48,792 bases of DNA from assembly GCF_015207035.1 (NCBI RefSeq), contig NZ_JADEXQ010000043.1, positions 1 through 48,792 on the forward strand. Reading direction: 5' to 3'. Shown one piece after another: positions 1-10,900 of this stretch. The DNA comes from Romeriopsis navalis LEGE 11480 (lineage in GTDB: Bacteria; Cyanobacteriota; Cyanobacteriia; Leptolyngbyales; Leptolyngbyaceae). The notes under the pieces were generated by a model, which worked only from the letters and a program-made list of their open reading frames with translations, was not told where the DNA came from and made no database searches. A program made the translations under genes and the position numbers. Numbering within the stretch: position 1 is the stretch's first letter; each line of letters begins with the position of its first letter.

Positions 1-845
1 ACCTTGAACTAATTCGCGGCTATTATCCCTACACGGGAGTTCTCGGTCATGAGTTTGTGGGCATGGTTGAACAAGGCCCAGCAGACCTACAGGGCAAACG
101 TATCGTGGGGTCGATTAATGCGGCCTGTGGGAACTGCGACTATTGTGATCGCGGGATTCCTAGCCATTGCGCCAACCGAACAGTCCTCGGCATTGTTAAT
201 CGCCATGGCGCATTTGCGGAGTATCTTTGTTTACCCATAGAAAATCTCCATCCCATTCCTGACTCGATACCAACCGATGTTGCAACATTTGTTGAACCGA
301 TCGCGGCGGCCCTCGAAATCCAAGAGCAAATAAGCATTACGCCCAACGATCGAGTGATCGTCATCGGTGATGGCAAACTGGGTCAATTAGTCGCCCAAAC
401 AATTGCGTTAACGGGATGTGACTTATTGGCAATCGGTCGGCATCAAGCAAAACTCGCACAACTGCAAGCTAGAGGCATCAAAACTGGTTTTGTCGATGAC
501 ATTCATGCCCGCAGTTTTGATATTGCCGTGGAATGTACTGGCAACCCCGATGGATTCGCAACGGCTCTAAGTGCCCTACGTCCTCGCAGCAAACTCGTGT
601 TGAAAAGCACCTATGCGGGGAATCTATCCTTGGATGCTTCGGCGATCGTCGTGGATGAGATAACGATCGTTGGCTCTCGCTGTGGTCCCTTTGCCCCAGC
701 GATCGAACTGCTTGCACAACACAAAATTGACGTTGTTCCACTAATTCAGGGGCATTATGCACTGAGTGAGGGCCTGACGGCATTCAAACACGCACAACAA
801 CGCGGTGTGATGAAGATCTTACTGGAAACTAGTTCTGCATCTTAA
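1..845 (+). CDS. Zinc-dependent MDR-family alcohol dehydrogenase, 5' end cut off by the window
   Basis: This is the C-terminal 280 residues of a medium-chain dehydrogenase/reductase; the reading frame is open from base 3 and runs upstream out of the window. The MDR signature Gly-His-Glu-Phe-Val-Gly lies at about 45-62, where His-Glu contributes to the catalytic zinc site. Four cysteines at codons 126, 135, 144 and 168 (C-x2-C-x2-C-x7-C) form the usual structural zinc lobe. A Rossmann nucleotide-binding strand with the variant glycine motif GDGKLG follows near 354-390. The family oxidises alcohols or polyols with NAD(P); the substrate cannot be told from sequence. An internal GTG at 57 could be mistaken for a start, but the conserved GHEFVG motif precedes it, so the gene is truncated by the edge and is not short. 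The stop codon overlaps an inverted repeat. Confidence 0.9.
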   Translation, partial: LELIRGYYPYTGVLGHEFVGMVEQGPADLQGKRIVGSINAACGNCDYCDRGIPSHCANRTVLGIVNRHGAFAEYLCLPIENLHPIPDSIPTDVATFVEPIAAALEIQEQISITPNDRVIVIGDGKLGQLVAQTIALTGCDLLAIGRHQAKLAQLQARGIKTGFVDDIHARSFDIAVECTGNPDGFATALSALRPRSKLVLKSTYAGNLSLDASAIVVDEITIVGSRCGPFAPAIELLAQHKIDVVPLIQGHYALSEGLTAFKHAQQRGVMKILLETSSAS

Positions 846-870
846 TGATTCACGAATTGAGTGAATCATT
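844..870 (+). terminator. Inverted repeat overlapping the dehydrogenase stop codon, possible weak terminator
   Basis: AATGATTCAC at 844-853 and GTGAATCATT at 861-870 are perfect 10-base complements with a 7-base loop. The left arm overlaps the TAA stop (843-845). The stem is AT-rich and no T-run follows, so it may instead stabilise the mRNA end or bind a regulator. Confidence 0.4.
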
Positions 871-1585
871 CATCCGTCAAGTTTGAGCCGGATTTGAGCA
901 GTCGGCCAATCGGACATCTAGCGAGATTTTACTTGAATCAGGCATTTTGCCAACCGCTAATTGATGACGCCAAAACGCAACGTCATCCAATAAAAGACCT
1001 GAATCGTCCTGCAAAATACCGGCGCACCAATTGAGGCGAGAAAAGACGCTTAGATCGCGCCATCTGTAAACCTGAGAAATACTTGGTGTCGATCGAAATC
1101 GATTAGATAATCGCAGAACGTGATCAGTGAGTCTATCATTTCACTTTACTGAACCAAATCGTAGGATTAGCGCAATCGTTCATATCGACATATTGCTCGC
1201 AGCGACAGATGGATCGTGAACTGTCAGCTATCCCCCACAGAAACTGACATAAGCGAGCTGCATAGCCGGATCGGCTTGATCGTTATTCTGACTTAACGCA
1301 TGACGACGAATTCACTACTTCCCCAGTAAGTAATGGCCGATTCCAAACTTTTGAGCTTCAAATTGATGAAACTTAGATCTGCTCCAGTGCAAGCATCTCG
1401 TTCGCCTCGACATACAGAATTAGCCCTCAATTAATCGCATTACCGCCAAATCCCACTGCCCGTTTGTTTGGCAAATATCATCATTCAAGTTATCGATCAG
1501 GCTCAAATTCAGATGAAACACAAACATCACTTAGCAAAATCACTGAACCACCGTAAAAAGACGGAAAGCATATCAGCAATAATAC

Positions 1586-1774
1586 TTAGAAAAAGCTTTT
1601 AAAGCGTCTCATAAAACACTTGAAGTAAGTGGTAATTCCGATCCAAAGTGTGGGAATGATATACGATATGTAAGTGAAGAGTCCGTTAACACGTGTTCCC
1701 ATCAAGTTTAGCTCTTCAAATTCCGGCATAATGCTGCGAATTTTAGCGTAAATATTCAGTTCCGACTGATTCAT
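1586..1774 (-). CDS. Possible small one-helix membrane protein, doubtful
   Basis: A 62-codon minus-strand frame starts with ATG at 1774. It has a mixed-charge N-terminal half and one hydrophobic segment (about residues 32-50, rich in Ile, Tyr, Thr and Leu) followed by a basic Phe-rich end, the shape of a small single-span membrane protein. The nearest purine-rich site, AGGA, lies only two bases from the ATG, which is too close for normal initiation. I do not recognise the family. It may be a chance ORF in AT-rich DNA. Confidence 0.18.
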   Translation of the reverse strand: MNQSELNIYAKIRSIMPEFEELNLMGTRVNGLFTYISYIIPTLWIGITTYFKCFMRRFKSFF

Positions 1775-1879
1775 TTCCTAAAAATCTTTTTCAAATCAAA
1801 GTATTTGCCTGTGTACAGTTCGCCTGAACTGCACCGCAATTTTCTGGTGCTCACTGATTCGCTATATCCCCTAAAGACT

Positions 1880-1902
1880 GTGGATCACATGTAGTTATCC
1901 AC
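1880..1902. promoter_or_regulatory. Imperfect inverted repeat upstream of the first giant gene
   Basis: GTGGATCAC (1880-1888) faces GTTATCCAC (1894-1902), matching at 8 of 9 positions around a 5-base spacer, 34 bases before the GTG start. Each arm also resembles a DnaA box (consensus TTATNCACA): TTATCCACG at 1895-1903, and TGATCCACA on the other strand at 1879-1887, one mismatch each. It could be an operator or a leader hairpin. Function is inferred only from symmetry and position. Confidence 0.35.
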
Positions 1903-1936
1903 GCTCATCTTTGTATTCAACCTTAGGAAATATCCT

Positions 1937-4900
1937 GTGAACTCTAGCTCACTCTTTACCGCCACGTCTTCTCCGTTAGACACTCGTACAGCGTCTGGGC
2001 TAACACAGGGAGAACTTGCCGTAAATAATTGGTCAAGTGCAGAGTGGGAGCACCAAAGCCACGCCAGCACGAGCCGATCACTACTCTTCATTGATGGCCG
2101 GGTTGACGATCATCAGACACTGGTAGCTGGGGTAAAAACAGGCACAGAGGTATTTGTCATTGATCCGCTAGATGATGCGATCAACCAAATCACCAATATT
2201 CTGCTGACGCGAGAGGGCATTGCCGATATCCAGATTGTTTCCCACGGGGAACAAGGCGGACTACTGCTCGGCAATAATTTGATTGATCAGGACTATCTGG
2301 GCCAACATGCGGAGACGATCGCCCAATGGTCCGATGCCTTAATGGCCGATGCCGATATTCTGCTCTATGGCTGTGATGTGGCGGGTGGGGCGATCGGTGA
2401 AGCCTTTATTGAAGAACTGGCACGACTTACAGGCGCCGATATTGCCGCATCAAGCGATCGTACTGGCAATGCGGAATTGGGTGGCGACTGGGAATTAGAA
2501 ATCCAGACAGGCGGCATTGAAGCGAAAACGATTACGGTCGATCGCAGCTTTGATCAGGTACTTAGCACTATTAGCCTAGACGCAGCGGGTAAGCTGTCAT
2601 TTGCTGAAGGATTAAACATTGTCAATAATCTTGGCTTATCGGTCATCGGTAGTGCGCTCCAAATCACTGAGAAGGCAACCCTCGGCACACTAACAGCTGG
2701 CAGCGGCGTAACATCGGTTGCCAGCAATATTGTCTCGGTTGCACTGAGCGCAATCAAGAGCATCGAACTGAAGCTCGGTTTTGGTAAAGATACCGTTAGC
2801 TTTGACAGCGATATTACCTTTGCTAATGGGCAACTATCCAGCTTCATCATCGAGGGTGAAGAAAATACATTACCTGGAATTGATCTAGTTGCCGGCGACC
2901 TGATTGGTGATAGCGTCAATTTCAACAACAACTTATTCTTAGGCGGGGCGAATCTCAACGTCTCGACCGAAAATATCACTGTAGCCAGTGGCAAAACACT
3001 CTCCACCCGGCAAGTTGCGGGTGGGGCCAATCACCTGACGGCAAACTCGATCGGTGATTCTGGCCAACTCTATTTTACGGGTGTGAACCCGATCGACGTC
3101 ACCGCCGCCCTCGGCAATATTCAATCCGTTAAGAATATCGACATCGGCAGTGGCGCACAATTGCTCACTCAGGTTGAATCTGGTTCCAGTTTCAGTGCGT
3201 CTGATTTGTGGTTAAATGCCCGCTTCTTCAGCAATGCTGACTTTGATAATCTCTTCCCGGTCACAGCTCCCGATGATTGGGCCGCAAAAACTGCCACCAT
3301 CAACCTCGGCGCAAATGCGGCACTGCGGGGCAACAATATTATCATCAAGGCCCAAGCCGAAGATAAGAACTTCACTGAGTTAGTCGGATCGGGAGCGCTA
3401 CTCAATAACTTTGTCATTGGTCCACTGCAAGAGCGCTTGCTTGAAGCCGTCGCCCTCCCGGTAAAAGTGCTCGTTCGTAAATCAAAGGCTTCGGTAGATG
3501 TCAATACCGGCGTCAGCCTCGTGGGTCTTGCCGGTGTAAGTGTCGAAGCCGTCGCCACCACGGATAGCACCGGTATAGCCAAAGGTAGCATTGCCAGTGT
3601 GGGATATGCCCATGCTGAAGCTGAGGCCAAGGTAGATCTACTCGGGAATGCCAGCATTACTGCTGGAGAAGCCGTCAAGATTGGTTCAGAAGGTAACGCC
3701 AAGGCTTCAATCACAACTGAGACAGAAGGCACTAACAGTACCAGCGCAGGCATGTCCTTTGCGGTCGATTATGCCAAGATTGTTTCCCAAGCAACAGTGG
3801 CTGAAAATGTTGTCATCACCGCTGGAAAAACTGCCAATATCGTCGCTCTCGGCAACAAAGAAACCGAGGCAAATGCCACCTCTACTACCGGCCAGTCTGG
3901 TAAAACCAGTCTGGCATTTGGGGTTAATATCTCGGATGCCGATATTAAAGCTGATGTAAACGGCACAATTACGGCGAACCAAAATCCTGGAGCGATCGTC
4001 AAGCTTGAATTAGACCCGCTCAAGGAAGTTACTTACGAGTTCAACCCGACATCAGCCAATGCCATCAATACGGCGAACAATACAATTGATTTCACGGGTG
4101 TATCACACGCACTCCGCTCCGGCGACAAAATTAAATATACGACTCAAGCAGGCAATACCATTGGCGGCATTAGCAGTGGAACAAGCTACTACGCAGTCGT
4201 TGATCCCAATAATGCTAATCTAATTCGTTTAGCGGCCAACCGGGCCGATGCCCTGGCAATTGATGCGGCACTGAAGACAACTGACACCAGTGATGATGGC
4301 GTCATTACTAGCAAAACGATTGATTTAACCAGTATCGGCACGCTCGGCAATAGCAGTTTTGCGAACACTAGCGTTAATGCCACACTAGATACAATTACAT
4401 TTGGCACCAGCAGTCAACTTAAGATTGGCCAAGCCGTTGTCTACCGGAATACATCCGGCAGTGGTTTAGCGGGGTTAGTAGACGGTCAGACCTATTACGT
4501 AATCACCTACAGCAACACCGCGAGTGATCAAACCATTCAGCTCGCCACAACCGAAAGTAATGCTCGCCAGGGTATCGCGATCGACATTGCGGGCGGCAGC
4601 GGCAATCATAGTCTCAGCCCCCTGCATCAATTCACGGCAGCGGTCACTGATACCACCACAGACAGCATTGATCTTGCCAAAGTCTTTGGGATTAATGATG
4701 CAGGGGTGACACCGCATGCCCTTGCCACCGGCGATCAAGTCAGCTATAGCAACCGCCGTGGCACGAGCATTGGAGGATTAGCGTTAGCATCAGGCTTGAC
4801 CGATGGGCAGGACTATTTCATCGTTACTGACCCGAATAATCCCAACATCATCCGCCTCGCCACCAGCGAACTCAAAGCCCTCGAAGCCTATAGCAAACTC

Positions 4901-7900
4901 GAAAATAACCCCGAAGCCGATTTAACGGGACTGATTGTTGACTTTAACCCCGGCGCAAATGAGCCCGTCGCTGCTGTTAACAGTAAGAGCTTTGACGCGA
5001 CCAAAGCGACAGTCGTTGATAATGCAGCCAACACGATCGTCCTCAGCAACGATGCCTTCAGTGGCAGTGGCACTGACTTTAGTCTCTTGGGCTCGACCTT
5101 TGAGCTGGGTCAGGCCGTGATTTACAACAGCAACGGTGGTCGGCCGATCGGCGGATTAGAAGACGGCAAGATGTATTACGTCGTCGCGGCCACGGATGAG
5201 AATAACTTAGACGGCGACAATCGCTTCGTCAAACAACAGCTAATTGGCCTCGCGGACACAGAGAATAAGGCCAGAGCCGGCATCCTCCTCGATATTGATC
5301 CGGCTCAAGCCACCGGCACAACGCATAGCCTCACCGCTACCCACGTCATCGATTCCGGACTCGCCACCGGCATCGGCATTTTGGCCCAGCTCACCAGCTC
5401 CGATAAGTCCGTGGGCACTTCCGAAATGAAGAAAGATGCGGATGACACTTCTGGAACAGCGGAGTTTGACATCTTTGATAAGGCCGGCAAGATTTTTAGC
5501 AAGCTAGTCAACAGCTCGAATAACGGTAACTATAGCGATAATTCCAACGCTGGCGGCAATAACTCTGGTGGCTCAGCGCTGGCTTTAGGTGCAGCTCTTG
5601 GCTTCAATTACACCAACCATGATGTCCTAGCCAACGTCGGTAGCCCCGCCGTCCTCAAATCCAAAGAAGACCTCGAAGTTCAGGGCACGATCGAGCATAC
5701 CATTACGCTCAATGCCGACAGTGATGCAGATACCACAGCCAATAATTCCGTCAGTGCGGCGGTCATCGTCGGAATTCAGAATAATACAGCAGATGCGATC
5801 GTCAATAGCAACGCACAGTTAGACGCTTACAAAGCCACACGGGTAATTGCGGAAACCAAATATCCCTATCTAACGCGCCCGGATGAATTTATTCCGGCGA
5901 ACCTCGGCGAATTGGTTGATCTGACAAAGACCGATGGCTATGACACCGTTAATAACTATCTCGATGGCACATTAGGACTCAAATCTAAACTGATTAATAC
6001 TTGGGCTAGAAGTACAGCTTCCGGCAACAATATTGGTATTGCCGGTGCCATCAACGTCCAGATTTTCAACAATAATGTTAATGCGATCGTTAAGCCGAAT
6101 GCATTAATCAACCAAGACTTGACCTGGCGCAGTCAAAGCCAAGATCAAAGTATTTCGGTTGAAGCGACCAACTATATGCAGTTGGTGAACGTGACGGGGG
6201 TGTTCCAGTTCAAGTTGCCATCTTTGGAAGTCGGGCTGGGAACTGGGACAGCCAGTAAAGCGGATATCAAACTGCTGGGTGCTGATGGCAAAGGCGGCAT
6301 CGGTGGCGCATTCTTCTTGATGTTCCTCAACAACAACACCAATGCCCTCGTTGATACCGGCGCGAAGCTATTCAACGGTGCGAAGGGTGGCTTCAACATG
6401 AAGGCCGAAGAAGCCATCATGAACTTCAGCTTTGCTCAATCTGGCGCGGAAGGTAGCAAATACGGCGTCGCTGGCACCTTCTCCTACATCAATCAAAATA
6501 GCAATACCGTTGCGCGGCTGGCCGGAGGCACAACGGTTGAAGGCCGGAGTGCGACCATCTATGCGGGTAGCCTCGAAACTCACATCAATTGGTCGGGGGG
6601 CGTCGCGAAGGGCAATAACCTGGGCTTTGGGATCACCGTTTCGATCAACGACATTAACCGCAATACCTTTGCGACGATCGGCAACTACGACGGATCAACC
6701 CCGGCACCCACACTACCCGCAAGTACGACCACCAATATCAATCTGACGGAAGGACTACAGGTCAATGCCAAATCCGACGGTTGGCTGGGAGCATTCTCCC
6801 TGGCGGCGGCGATCGTTAGCAAGAATCCTCAGACTTCGACTGGCAGTGCGGATGATGCTGGGGACGATCCGTTAGAAGGTGAATCGCAACCCGATGTTGT
6901 GGGCTCTGGCAGCGGCAAAACCGGCGGTACGTCGAATGACCAAGGCAACCAAGGTAAAACCGGCATTGCGATCGCCGGTGACGTATCGATCAACACGGTC
7001 AAAGATGATGTGCGAGCCTACTTCTATGATGCCGGTATCCTGACCGCCAATACAGTCGATATTCAAGCAGAAAATGCTACTGATGTGATTGTGGCGTCCG
7101 GTGCCGCCGCCTTCGTGGCCAGTGATCCAAGCAAGCAGAATTCCGCCGGTATCGCCGGTTCACTCAGCCTTAATACCCTCACCGGCAAAACCCAGGCAAT
7201 TATTTCAGGGGCCGATCAACTGCGACTTACGGCAAATAATCTCGCCGTTGATGCAAAACGCAAAGGGAGTCTGTTTGCCCTATCCGCGGGTGGGGCGGCG
7301 GCACCATCGAAGAATGGTATCGCGATCGCTGGTTCAGTTTCCGTGAACCGAATTACCAATACCACCCAGGCTTACATCGAACGGAGTAAAGTTACCACCG
7401 CTAACGTCGCGCTCAATGCAACGGATGAATCGAAGATCTTCGCGATCGGTGGTGCGCTCAGCTTTGGTGGGAAAGGCGGCTTCGGCGCAGCGATTGGCGT
7501 TAACCAAATTACCAACACCACCGAAGCCTTACTCCGGAACAATACGCTGGATTACACCGGACAACTGAATGTCGCAGCCCTCACCAGTAGTGAGATTAAG
7601 GCATTTGCGGCATCCGTTGGCATTTCCACCGCGCAAAACGGCATTGGCGCGGCTGGAACCGTTTCCGCCAACAAACTCGCACTGACAACAACCGCATCGA
7701 TCGAAAATACCAATCGCACCACAACACAACCACTTCCCACGGGTGGTATGACCGTCTCAGCGAAAAACACCGCCGATATTCAAGCCCTGGCGGGGGCCGT
7801 TGGTGGGGGTGGTAGCGCCGGTCTCGGCGCAGCGGTCACGTACAACAAAATCACCAACAATACTCGCGCCCTAGTGAACGGCTCAACGCTGGCAACCCAA

Positions 7901-10900
7901 GGCACAGTCAACATCACTGCTGAAACCAGCGGGCTGATCAAAGGACTAACTTTGGGAGTCGGCGGTGGTAAGAACCTGGGATTCGGTGGCTCCGTCGCAA
8001 TCAACCTGATCCGGGGTGAAACTAAAGCCCTAATTGGCACTGGCTCGAATATTTCGGCCACTGGCAATATCACCGTTAAAGCCACAACCAATAGCACGAT
8101 CGAAGCATTTTCGGGCGGCATTGCCGGTTCAGCGAAGGCGGCGATCGGCGCAGCCGTTTCCGTCAATGACATTACGACCCAGAACCTCAGCCAAATTAAC
8201 GGCGCAACAGTGACTTCCACTGCCGGTAGTGTGAGCCTATTCAGCCAAAATTCATCGACAATTTCTGGCCTCACAGTTGGTGGGGCCGGTGCGGGCAAAA
8301 TGGCGATCGGCGGTTCGGTCTCCGTCAATGAAATCGGCAATACGGTCGAGAGCAGCATCAATACTGGTGCCGTTGTCACCGCCGCCCAGAATATCGATGT
8401 CACAGCAATCGAAGCCTCCACAATTAAGGCCAAGGGTGGGGCTTTAGCCGGAGCGGGCACGGCGGCGGTTGCTGGAGCAGTCGTGGTCAACGATATTGCG
8501 ACTAAGGTAAATGCCAAGATCACAGGATCGACGGCCAACGCGACGCAAGGCAGCGTAACCGTTTCTGCTGACTCACAGGATAATATTGAAACGATCTCTG
8601 TCGGTGGTGCCGGTGGTGGCACAGCTGGAGTCGCTGGCTCCGTCTCTGTCAGCATGATGAACAACGAGATCACCGCTGAGATTAATGCCTCAACAGTGAC
8701 TGCCGACGATAATGTCCGGGTACTCGCCAACTCCAAAAATACAATCGATTTCTACGGTGGGACAATTTCCGGCGGCGGGACAGCCGGTATTGGCGGCAGC
8801 GCTAACGTCAATACCATTGCCAATAAAACGCACGCGAAAATTACCGGTAATTCCAACGTCAGTGCGAAAGGCAATGCGACTAGTAGCGCGCCCAAAGCCG
8901 ACGGTAGCGGCACAAATGAAACCATCCAAGGCATTGCCGTCGTTGCAACTAGCGATGAAGACGTCAACGTTTGGACTGCCAACATTTCTGGAGGAGGCAC
9001 TGCCGGGGTCGCCGCCACCGCCTCCGTCAACGTGCTCAAAGATGAGACGCTCGCCTATATCGATGGCGGCACAATTAATGGCACTAATACTGGGGCCAAT
9101 GCGAATCAGGCGGTCCGAGTGCGCGCACTGAATAATAGCAATATTGATGTGAAAGCTGGCGCTGCCACCTTCGGCGGGACTGCTGGGGTCGGCGCAACCG
9201 TCGATGTTACCGATATCAGCAATACCACAAAGGCTTATATCAATGGCGCTACTACAGTTAATGCCCAAAGTGCCGTTGATGTCACATCCTTTAGCCGCGA
9301 AACCTTTAGCTCAATCGTCGCGAGTGGTGCCGGTGGTGGCACTGTTGGCATTGCCGGTTCAGTCTTAGTGACCAACCTCAAGAGTACAAATCAAGCCTAC
9401 ATTAATGGCTCCACCGTCAACAGCAATGGCACCTTGCGCATCCTCGCCGATGATCAAGTTAGCGCCACTGCTAAAGCTGGCGCAGTTGGAATTGGGGTCA
9501 GCGGCGGGGGCGTGGGTGGCACCGTATCAGTGATCAATATTGATAACAGCACCACAGCCAATATTACAAGCTCAATCACCAATGCCACGGGCCTGACTGA
9601 AGTCAAAGCCAATACCACTGAAACAGTTTCCAGCCTTGGAGGAACCGTCGCAGGCGGTTTATACGTTGGGGCTGCCGGCACAGTTTTAGTCTCCTCGATT
9701 ACCAGTAAGACCCTGGCCTATATCGATGGCACGAGCCAAATCAATAATAATGCGGCTTATCAAACCGGCATTCAAGATGTCAGTATCGATGCTCAGAATC
9801 GGGCCAGTCTCACAGGCGGCGTTGCGAGCCTGGGTGCCGGTGCGGTCGGCTTCGGGGCATCGGTCATGGTCTCCGGTATTTGGAACACGACATCGGCCTA
9901 TGTCGGTGATGGCGTCGCAATCAAAACTGGACGCGATCTGAAGGTTAATGCTTTTTCTGATAAGACTGTTACACCAACGGTACTAGCTTTTGCCGGTGGC
10001 CTCGGGGCGGTGGCTGGAGCCGTCTCAGTCGTCAATGTTGGCGGCGGCATGAGCAGCGATGGCACCAGTGCCGTTAAGAATAGCGAGAACCAAACGAATG
10101 CTCAAACGAATAAAAGCCAAGTTGGCGACCAGCTCGGCAACACAACCTATGGCAGCCGCGCCAAAGCTCAAGCCGACGACAGCACAGAGGGACTCAATGT
10201 CTCCGGCAGCTTCGGCTCAACGGCACCAGTAGTAAACGGCACTACGGCCTTTATCGGCATCAACGCGAATATTACAACTACCCGTAACCTCGACATCAAA
10301 GCCGATGAGCGCACTACCGTAAATCAAATTGTCGGACGACTACAAGGCGGCGCTGTCAGCGTCGGTGGTTCGGTCGCGATTGCCAACGTCACAGGCAACA
10401 CTCAAGCCTTCATCGGCGGTGGGACGATCGTCACGTCCGGCGGCAACGTCAATATCAACGCCGACTACACCGGCAACCAGACGGGCTTCTCCGCTGCGGG
10501 TTCGGGCGGTCTAGTCAGCCTCGGCGCACAAGTCGTCCTGCTCAACGACAATAGTAATCAATCCGCCTATATCGGCAACGCGGCCCAAATTCGTCAGGCC
10601 AACAATATCGCAGTCAATGCCAATGCGAATCGTAGTCTATCCACCACGATGGCCGATGTCGCTGTGGGGGGCGTAGTCGCAGGTGCGGCGATCTCACGGA
10701 TTGTGGCGAATGGGGCGACCCGCGCCTACGTTGATAGTAATGCCCAAATCGGTCAGTTTACCGGACTGAACGTCGGCAACCTCAACGTCTCAGCGAATTC
10801 GAATACGACCGCTAGTGGCATCGCCCGCGCCCTATCGGTCGGCATTGCCGCAGGTAGCGGTAACGACGCCAAAGCCACCGTATCACCAACGGTCGCAGCC

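Larger units (their letters stand above)
846..1936. other. 1.1-kb intergenic region, no convincing gene
   Basis: The stretch between the dehydrogenase and the first giant has frequent stops in all frames and lower GC than its neighbours. I see no RNA gene. Structures present are the inverted repeat at 844-870, a 7-base inverted repeat GATGACG/CGTCATC (963-969 and 981-987), one weak minus-strand ORF (1586-1774), and an imperfect 9-base inverted repeat just upstream of the giant gene (1880-1902). The length leaves room for a long leader or promoter for the 22.8-kb gene, but no clear -35/-10 pair stands out. Confidence 0.6.

Noticed and set aside
57-240. Start of the dehydrogenase at GTG 57, or the separate frame at 49
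   Set aside because: The conserved GHEFVG motif is encoded across 45-62 in an open frame from base 3, so the gene simply begins before the window. The frame at 49 is a shadow.
7780-8736. Long minus-strand frame of 318 codons inside giant 1 (also 11344-12090, 28360-29067 and 34862-35749)
   Set aside because: These are antisense shadows of low-complexity repeat coding DNA. Their translations are dominated by Pro, Ala, Val, Ser or Ile runs, with no start signal or family resemblance.
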